Assembly (NCBI GenBank): GCA_035605695.1
Contig: DATNGZ010000078.1
Location: 1-26,111 of the forward strand
Length of the DNA: 26,111 bases
Direction: 5' to 3'
Origin: VRUE01 sp035605695
GTDB lineage: Bacteria; Actinomycetota; Thermoleophilia; Solirubrobacterales; 70-9
Shown: positions 21,186 through 26,111 of the stretch, piece after piece
Layout of the letters: each line of letters opens with the position of its first letter
Position numbering within the stretch: the stretch's first letter is position 1
Position numbers and translations under genes: made by a program
Notes under the pieces: generated by a model
Seen by the model: only the letters and a program-made list of their open reading frames with translations
Database searches by the model: none
What the model was told of the DNA's origin: nothing

Positions 21186-21192
21186 GCTGATG

Positions 21193-21198
21193 ACCTTA
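21193..21198 (-). promoter_or_regulatory. Candidate -10 hexamer TAAGGT of the acyl-CoA ligase gene
   Basis: TANNNT 7 nt before ATG 21185 on the minus strand. It lies immediately beside palindrome copy 3, which would cover the -35 region. Confidence 0.4.
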
Positions 21199-21202
21199 TC
21201 GC

Positions 21203-21249
21203 TGACTTTGCGATTGGTACTCCGCATGCGTCCCCAAGGGACGAAGTCA
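21203..21249. repeat. TGACTTCG-ended intergenic palindrome, copy 3
   Basis: 47-bp imperfect palindrome with TGACTTTG at one end and CGAAGTCA at the other, and GCATGC at the centre. The end GACGAAGTCAGC is as in the other two copies. It occupies most of the gap between the collagen-like gene stop and the acyl-CoA ligase start. Confidence 0.75.
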
Positions 21250-21260
21250 GCGGCGGAAGC

Positions 21261-21914
21261 TCAGCAAAGGAGGGCGATGCTGAAGCCGTCCGAGCCGCCG
21301 CCGCTGTTGAGCGCTTTCAGGGCTCCCGCGCTATTCCTGAAGAGGACGAGCAGCTTGTTGGTGGGGATGCCGCCGGGGTGGCCGATGGAAATCTCGCCAT
21401 CGATCGGGAAGGCCGCGTCCTGAGAGCCCTCGCTGACGAGGGGAACGCAGTTCAGCACGCTCCCACCAGGGAGCAGGCTGGTGTCGAAGGTCACTTCGTA
21501 TTGGCCGGTGCCGGCCACTTTCGCCGCCGTGACCCCGTGTCCGTTGATGACTTGGGGTGGGTCGAGAGCCGGCGCCCCGCCACAGCACCCTCCGGTGCGT
21601 ACGAAGGCGTAGATCCTTGTCGCCGGTGTTCCGGGAGTGCCCGGGGTGCCGGGCTGGCCCGCGGGCCCCGGCTCTCCCTTGTCCCCTTTGTCGCCCTTCT
21701 CCCCCTTCAGCAGCGTGCCCTTGGCAAAGTCGCTCGCCTGCAGCGAGAAGTCCTTCACCTCGGCCGAGCGCACCGCATCGGCCTTGATCTGCTTGGCCCC
21801 GACGCTGTCCTTGGGAAGCTGGGTAAACGCGATCGCGGTGCCGCCAAGGGCGATGAAGACCGCGGTCACGGACATCACGTTGGCGAACGTGAGCTTCCTG
21901 GTCAGGCGTCTCAT
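21261..21914 (-). CDS. Exported collagen-like stalk protein of the same export-segment family
   Basis: 217 aa from ATG 21914. The export segment RKLTFANVMSVTAVFIALGG matches the array proteins in pattern. Three decapeptide-like units follow (DSVGAKQIKA, DAVRSAEVKD, FSLQASDFAK), then a collagen-like run of nine Gly-X-Y triplets (GEK GDK GDK GEP GPA GQP GTP GTP GTP) and a C-terminal domain of about 110 residues with a CC pair, NCVPLVSEG and a terminal Cys. The Gly-X-Y run implies trimerisation, so by extension the decapeptide stalks may also be trimeric (inference). ATG 21914 is preferred over 21923 because TACTAT ends 7 nt before it. The gene lies 46 bp after nuoN on the same strand. Confidence 0.87.
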   Translation of the reverse strand: MRRLTRKLTFANVMSVTAVFIALGGTAIAFTQLPKDSVGAKQIKADAVRSAEVKDFSLQASDFAKGTLLKGEKGDKGDKGEPGPAGQPGTPGTPGTPATRIYAFVRTGGCCGGAPALDPPQVINGHGVTAAKVAGTGQYEVTFDTSLLPGGSVLNCVPLVSEGSQDAAFPIDGEISIGHPGGIPTNKLLVLFRNSAGALKALNSGGGSDGFSIALLC

Positions 21915-21921
21915 CCCGGCC

Positions 21922-21927
21922 ATAGTA
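21922..21927 (-). promoter_or_regulatory. Candidate -10 hexamer TACTAT of the collagen-like gene
   Basis: TANNNT 7 nt before ATG 21914 on the minus strand, giving the gene its own leaderless start after nuoN. Confidence 0.4.
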
Positions 21928-21960
21928 AGGCGGGCGAAGGACTGATTGGCGAGCGCCGAG

Positions 21961-23454
21961 CTAGAAGAGCGAGGCGCCGGCGTGTTCAGCGAACTTGACC
22001 AGCGGCTCCGGGATGACCCCGAAGAAGACGACCCCGGCGGCAGCCAACAGGGCCGGCGCTACGAGGTAGATCCGCCGCCCCGCCTCGGGGTCAATCGGAT
22101 CCGCTTCGGGCGACGCCCCGGAGATCGCCGGAACGGCACTGGTCGACTCGGCCCCCATCCACATCGCCGCCACCACCCGCAGGTAGTAGGCCAGCGAGAT
22201 CATCGTGCCGACGGCGATGAAGACCGCCAGCCAGGTGTAGTCGCCTTCGACCAGCGCCTCGATCAGGTAGAGCTTGCCAATGAAGCCGACCGTGGCCGGG
22301 AGGCCGGCGAGGCCGAGCATCGAGATCGTCAGCGGCCAGGCGAGTAGCGGCCGCTCGCGGCCGAGGCCCTGGACGGAGCGGATGTCGTCGCCGTATGGGG
22401 TCTCGCGCTCGCGGGCGACCACCACTGAGAAGGCGGCGAGGTTCATCAGGGCGTAGCCGGCCAGGTAGAAGACCAGCGCGTTGACGCCGGCCTCGCTGGC
22501 GACGACGAGGCCGCCGAGGATGTAGCCGGCCTGGGCGATGCCGGAGTAGCCGAGCAGCCGCTTCAGCGAGCTCTGGCCGAGCGCGCCGACGTTGCCGATG
22601 GCGATCGAGATCGCGGCGAGGACGGCCAGCGCCGGCTGCCACTCGTTCGCTTGCGGCAAGAGGGCGACGTCGAAGAAGCGTATGAAGACGGCGAAGGCCG
22701 CCGCCTTGGTCGCCACCGCCATGAAGCTGGTGATCGGCGTCGGTGCGCCCTCGTAGACGTCGGGCGTCCACTGGTGGAAGGGCGCGACCGAGGTCTTGAA
22801 GGCGAGGCCGACCGCGGTCATCCCGATCCCGACCAGGACCAGCGGGTCGTCGAGCAGGCCGTTGCGCGAGATCCCCGCCGCGATTCCGGCGAAGTCGGTC
22901 GAGCCCGAGCCGCCGTAGAGAAAGGACATCCCGTAGAGCAGCGTCGCCGAGCCGAGCGAGCCGACGATCAGGTACTTCAGCCCCGACTCGAGCGACTTCT
23001 CGCGGCGCATGTTGGTGGCGCAGAGGATGTAGAGCGGGATCGAAAGGGTCTCGATCGCGACGAAGAAGGAGACCAGGTTCTGGGCCTGGGAGAGCAGGAC
23101 CATCCCTAGGACCGAGCCGAGCAGCAGCGCGTGGTACTCGCCCAAGCCGACCTGTTCGGCCGCGGGCTCGCGGATCGAGAGCAGCACGGCGAAGCCGGCG
23201 GTGAGGATCGCGATCAGCGATATGGAGATCGCCAGGTCATCGAGCCGCAGCGAGCCGGAGATCAGGTCGGTCGCGTCGCCCCACTGCCAGGTCAGCAGGC
23301 CTGCGGTGGTCGCGAGAGTGACCAGCGTCAGCCCCGGCGCGGTGCGGCGCAGCGGCTTGAAGACGCCGCTGAGCAGGACGATGCAGAGCCCGACGGTCAG
23401 CGCCAGGACCGGCGAAAGCGCGGCGTAGTCGATGTGGGGGGCGTGGAAGTTCAC
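21961..23454 (-). CDS. nuoN: NADH-quinone oxidoreductase subunit N
   Basis: Antiporter-like membrane subunit of respiratory complex I; 497 aa, about 14 helices, full length. GTG 23454 overlaps the nuoM stop as GTGA, so the two are translationally coupled and upstream extensions are excluded. Seen: LVSFFVAIETLSIPLYILCA (TM5 with the conserved Glu), SLESGLKYLIVGSLGSATLL (TM7 Lys region), TSVAPFHQWTPDVYEGAPTP (signature of NuoN/ND2), and SLKRLLGYSGIAQAGYILGG (TM-discontinuous helix region). It functions in proton pumping with NuoL and NuoM. This is the 3' end of the nuo operon as far as visible. Confidence 0.97.
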   Translation of the reverse strand: MNFHAPHIDYAALSPVLALTVGLCIVLLSGVFKPLRRTAPGLTLVTLATTAGLLTWQWGDATDLISGSLRLDDLAISISLIAILTAGFAVLLSIREPAAEQVGLGEYHALLLGSVLGMVLLSQAQNLVSFFVAIETLSIPLYILCATNMRREKSLESGLKYLIVGSLGSATLLYGMSFLYGGSGSTDFAGIAAGISRNGLLDDPLVLVGIGMTAVGLAFKTSVAPFHQWTPDVYEGAPTPITSFMAVATKAAAFAVFIRFFDVALLPQANEWQPALAVLAAISIAIGNVGALGQSSLKRLLGYSGIAQAGYILGGLVVASEAGVNALVFYLAGYALMNLAAFSVVVARERETPYGDDIRSVQGLGRERPLLAWPLTISMLGLAGLPATVGFIGKLYLIEALVEGDYTWLAVFIAVGTMISLAYYLRVVAAMWMGAESTSAVPAISGASPEADPIDPEAGRRIYLVAPALLAAAGVVFFGVIPEPLVKFAEHAGASLF

Positions 23455-25049
23455 TGCGTTGCTTCCTGGCGTGGGTGGGCCGTCGAGGGGGCCTGCCAAA
23501 ACGCACGCTCGCGATGGGCGGAAGTGGTTGTGGACGGGCGGTTCGGGCGCGACCTGCTGAGTGTTTTGGCAGGCCCCCTCGACGGCCCTTCTACGGCGAC
23601 AATCGCCTGGGCGACCGAGGAGTCGGTCCGCTTGAGGATCAGCTGCGGGTAGAGCGCCAAACCGAGGACGCAGAGCACTAGAGGAGCGAGGACCACGCCG
23701 TCGCGCCAGCCGATCTCACGCGACTCAAGGCCGTCCGGCTTGCGGTTGTGCATCGTGCGCTGGTAGAGCCTCAAGGCGTAGTAGGCACTCATTGCCACCC
23801 CAGAGATCGCGACGATCGCGAAGACGATCTTCGAGTCGAAGAGGCCGTTGAGGATGTAGAACTCGCCGATGAAGTTGGCTGAGCCGGGCATTGCCAGGGT
23901 TGCGAGGGTGACTATTAGGAAGAGGGCGGCGAGGACGGGGGCCTTCATCGCCATGCCGCCCATCTCTCGGAGGTCTTCCGTGCCGGTGCGCTCGACCAGG
24001 AGGGCGATGATCACGAACAGCGGCGCGACTACCAGGCCGTGGTTGACCATCTGCAGCACCGCTCCGTCCGCCCCGTCGGCGGAGAGGGCGAAGATTCCGG
24101 CGGTGATGAAGCCGAGCTGCGCCACCGAGGAATAGCCGGCGACGAGCCGCACGTTGGTCTGGGTGAAGGCCATCACCGAGCCGTAGAGGATCGAGGCCAG
24201 GGCGATGACCAGGATCACCTCCTGGAATTCGATCGTCGCCGCGGGGAAGAGGGGCAGGACGACGCGCAGGAAGCCGTAGGCGCCGACCTTGGCCAGCACT
24301 CCCGAGAAGACGGCCAGCGCCGGCAGCGGCGCCGCTCGGTAGGCGTCGGGCATCCAGCCGTGCAGGAGGAAAGCCGGCATCTTGACCAGGAAGGCAGCGG
24401 CGAAGAACCAGAAGATCCAGTGCTGGCTGCCCTCGCCGATCGGGTGCTTGGCCAGTTCGGCGATCGAAAAGGTGATGTGACCGCCGTCGGCGGCGATGAT
24501 CGCGGTGGCGATCGCGGCGACCAGCATCAGCAGTGAGCCGATCAGCGTGTAGACGATCATCTTCAGCGTCGCCGCGGCCGCCGTCGGGCCGCCCTCGCGG
24601 TCGCTGCCCCAGGCGCCGAAGAGGAAGTAGAACGGAACCAGCATCAGGTCGAAGAAGAGGACGAAGAGCAGCAGGTCCTGGGCCAGGAACGAGCCCAGGG
24701 TCGCGGTCTCGCCGAGCAGCATCATCAAGAAGAAGAGGTGCGGGCGCTCCTGCTCGCGGAAAGCGGCGAAGGCCGTGCCGGCCGTCCACAGCACCGCCGT
24801 CAGCAGCAACAAGAAGACGTTGAGCCCGTCGATGCCGAGGCTGTAGTCGACGCCGAGGCCGGGGATCCAGTTGACGTCGACGGTGTCCTGTAGGCCCGAG
24901 GCGCTCGAGTCGAATCCCGCGACCAGCGAGATCGCCAGCCCCAGCGTCACCACGGCGCCGAGCGTCGCCCACCAGCCCACGAGGCGGCGCGGCACGACAA
25001 GGCCGACGAGGCCGAAGACGAGCGGTGTCCAAAGCAGCGAATTGGTCAT
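23451..25049 (-). CDS. nuoM: NADH-quinone oxidoreductase subunit M with palindrome-encoded C-terminal tail
   Basis: Antiporter-like complex I subunit; 532 aa. ATG overlaps the nuoL stop (ATGA) and the stop overlaps the nuoN start (GTGA). Seen: FVLFFDLMLVPFYFLFG (TM5, where most relatives have Glu; Asp here), MIVYTLIGSLLMLVAAIA, FLVKMPAFLLHGWMPDAYRA (conserved Lys and HxWxPDA), and TNVRLVAGYSSVAQLGFITA. The core ends near residue 487 at VAQAIVAVEG. Residues about 488-525 are encoded by a 112-bp inverted-repeat element, giving an Arg/Ser/Pro-rich soluble tail (RSRPNRPSTTTSAHRER) not expected for NuoM. The tail would lie outside the membrane and is probably tolerated rather than functional. Confidence 0.96.
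   Translation of the reverse strand: MTNSLLWTPLVFGLVGLVVPRRLVGWWATLGAVVTLGLAISLVAGFDSSASGLQDTVDVNWIPGLGVDYSLGIDGLNVFLLLLTAVLWTAGTAFAAFREQERPHLFFLMMLLGETATLGSFLAQDLLLFVLFFDLMLVPFYFLFGAWGSDREGGPTAAAATLKMIVYTLIGSLLMLVAAIATAIIAADGGHITFSIAELAKHPIGEGSQHWIFWFFAAAFLVKMPAFLLHGWMPDAYRAAPLPALAVFSGVLAKVGAYGFLRVVLPLFPAATIEFQEVILVIALASILYGSVMAFTQTNVRLVAGYSSVAQLGFITAGIFALSADGADGAVLQMVNHGLVVAPLFVIIALLVERTGTEDLREMGGMAMKAPVLAALFLIVTLATLAMPGSANFIGEFYILNGLFDSKIVFAIVAISGVAMSAYYALRLYQRTMHNRKPDGLESREIGWRDGVVLAPLVLCVLGLALYPQLILKRTDSSVAQAIVAVEGPSRGPAKTLSRSRPNRPSTTTSAHRERAFWQAPSTAHPRQEATQ
23477..23588. repeat. 112-bp palindromic element inside nuoM
   Basis: Perfect 26-bp inverted arms at 23477-23502 and 23563-23588 (outer GGGCCGTCGAGG, inner CCTGCCAAAAC) around a 60-nt loop. 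It is read through in frame at the 3' end of nuoM. The size nearly equals the 114-bp element at 13627, and both have a CCAAAA block at the inner stem end and TCAGCAGG in the loop (minus strand). No transposase and no clear target duplication. Confidence 0.93.
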
Positions 25050-26111
25050 GAGCTGCTCAAGAGGAAGTAGAGGGCGAGCCCGGCGAAGCCGACGATTAGC
25101 AGCAACGCGTAGCTGCGGACGAAGCCGCTCTGCACCACCCGGACGATCCGGCCGCTGCCGCCGACGAAGTCCTCGGTGCCGTTGACGAGGCCGTCGACGA
25201 CGATGCGCTCGAAGGTGCGGTTGGCGAAGCGGCCTATCGCAAGCGCCGGGCGCACGATCAAGAACTCGATCGCCTCATCGAAATACCACTTGTTGACGAG
25301 GAAGGTGTGCAGCGGGCGCAGGCGCCGGATCAGCATCGCCGGGGTCTCGGGGCGGGCGATGTAGAGCCAGTAGGCGATCCCGATGCCGACGATCGAGATC
25401 GTCGCCCCGATTGCCAGGCCGGCCCAGGAAGCGCCGACCGAAGGCACGATCTCCGCCAGCGGCGAGTCGGCGAAGACCGGGTCGAGGAACTTGGTCACGA
25501 CCTCGTCGAGCCCGGGCACCTGGATCAGCCCGGCGAACAGCGCCAGGAAGGCGAGCACGCCCATCGCCGCCCGCATCGGCCAGGACTGCTCGGCGATGTG
25601 GTGATCGGCGCCGGGGAAGCCGACGTCGGTGTCCTCCTCTTCGCCGGTCGCCGGGTTGAAGGGATGGGCGTGGTGGACGTGGCCGGTGTCGATCAGCTCC
25701 TGTGCCTCCTCACACGGCCTGCCCGGCAGCACGCGGAAGATCAGGCGGAAGGTGTAGATCGCGGTCAGCAGCGCGCCGAAGTAGCCGAGCACGGTGAAGA
25801 TCTCGTACATGCCGCCGCGCGCCGTTGCGTAGGCGAGGATCTCGTCCTTGGAGAAAAAGCCCGAGGTGCCGGGGAAGGCGGCCAGCGCCAGGCCGCCGCA
25901 GAGCATCGTGATCGAGGTGAAGCGCATCGCCTTGCCGAAGCCCTTCATATCGTCGATGTTCTGGTTGTTGGCCATCGCGGCGATGATCGAGCCGGCCGCC
26001 ATGAAGAGCAGCGCCTTGAAGAAGGCGTGGGTCATCAGGTGGAACATGCCGGCGCTGTAGGCGCCGATCGAGACGCCCATGATCATGTAGCCGATCTGGC
26101 TCATCGTCGAG
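25046..26111 (-). CDS. nuoL: NADH-quinone oxidoreductase subunit L, N-terminal part outside the window
   Basis: C-terminal about 355 residues of the complex I subunit that carries the long lateral helix. Seen: STMSQIGYMIMGVSIGAYSA at the edge (the TM7-8 region of NuoL/ND5), HLMTHAFFKALLFMAAGSII (signature with conserved His/Lys), MKGFGKAMRFTSITMLCGGL, LAAFPGTSGFFSKDEILAYA, and a final membrane anchor after LVNKWYFDEAIEFLIVRPAL (the conserved NKWYFDE motif before the lateral helix). A His-rich loop (GHVHHAHPFNPATGEE) lies around residue 145. The stop overlaps the nuoM ATG (ATGA), so the genes are coupled. The start codon lies beyond base 26111. Confidence 0.97.
   Translation of the reverse strand, partial: STMSQIGYMIMGVSIGAYSAGMFHLMTHAFFKALLFMAAGSIIAAMANNQNIDDMKGFGKAMRFTSITMLCGGLALAAFPGTSGFFSKDEILAYATARGGMYEIFTVLGYFGALLTAIYTFRLIFRVLPGRPCEEAQELIDTGHVHHAHPFNPATGEEEDTDVGFPGADHHIAEQSWPMRAAMGVLAFLALFAGLIQVPGLDEVVTKFLDPVFADSPLAEIVPSVGASWAGLAIGATISIVGIGIAYWLYIARPETPAMLIRRLRPLHTFLVNKWYFDEAIEFLIVRPALAIGRFANRTFERIVVDGLVNGTEDFVGGSGRIVRVVQSGFVRSYALLLIVGFAGLALYFLLSSS

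Overview
The window is GC-rich (about 68-70% in most genes, visibly lower in 2281-4700 and 6000-6730) and looks like a chromosomal piece of a Thermoleophilia/Solirubrobacterales-type actinobacterium. That assignment is inferred from the codon bias, the separate nuoL-nuoM-nuoN genes, the acyl-CoA metabolism genes, and a family of secreted proteins starting with an [RK]LT[YF]ANV[MV]S segment that I associate with this lineage. No rRNA, tRNA, CRISPR array, transposase or integrase was seen.

Layout. 1-2177: a sensor histidine kinase running off the left edge, with an ACAD10/11-type phosphotransferase reading away from it. 2281-5545: four tandem genes for exported proteins with an almost invariant N-terminal export segment, a stalk of 10-residue repeats and unrelated C-terminal domains. 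The first three have similar leader elements, and hairpins follow the first three. 5547-6703: an AbiEii-like nucleotidyltransferase gene coupled to an XRE-type HTH gene. This 1.18-kb module is bracketed by a 41-bp perfect direct repeat that encodes the same 17-residue C-terminus on both the HTH protein and the neighbouring acyl-CoA dehydrogenase. 6731-8824: acyl-CoA dehydrogenase and a RibD-C/DHFR-like reductase. 8898-10904: a sulfotransferase and a flippase-like membrane protein, divergent. 10910-12381: a CrtA-like monooxygenase and a TetR regulator, divergent across a palindrome. 12396-13624: a ParE/RelE-like toxin remnant, a protein with a pilin/TadE-like N-terminus, and a small unknown protein. 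13753-15701: a zinc-ribbon membrane protein divergent from a CBS-pair protein, then a multi-pass membrane protein. 15723-17760: a ThyX-family protein, a VOC protein and a nucleoside deoxyribosyltransferase-like protein on one strand. 17866-18639: a small membrane protein. 18481-21185: an AEC-type transporter and an acyl-CoA synthetase. 21261-21914: a fifth member of the export-segment family, with a collagen-like stalk. 21961 to the right edge: nuoN, nuoM and the 3' part of nuoL.

How they fit together. The acyl-CoA dehydrogenase, the ACAD10/11-type phosphotransferase and the acyl-CoA ligase point to fatty or hydroxy-acid catabolism, and nuoLMN form the proton-pumping arm of complex I. The most unusual material is (i) the tandem array with a constant 5' module and swapped 3' modules, (ii) the repeat-bracketed NTase/HTH module, (iii) a 112-bp palindromic element read in frame as the C-terminus of NuoM and a similarly sized hairpin at 13627-13740, (iv) three copies of a TGACTTCG-ended intergenic palindrome, and (v) two divergent gene pairs with start codons only 20-21 bp apart sharing one symmetric TANNNTA core, part of a wider pattern that suggests leaderless transcription.
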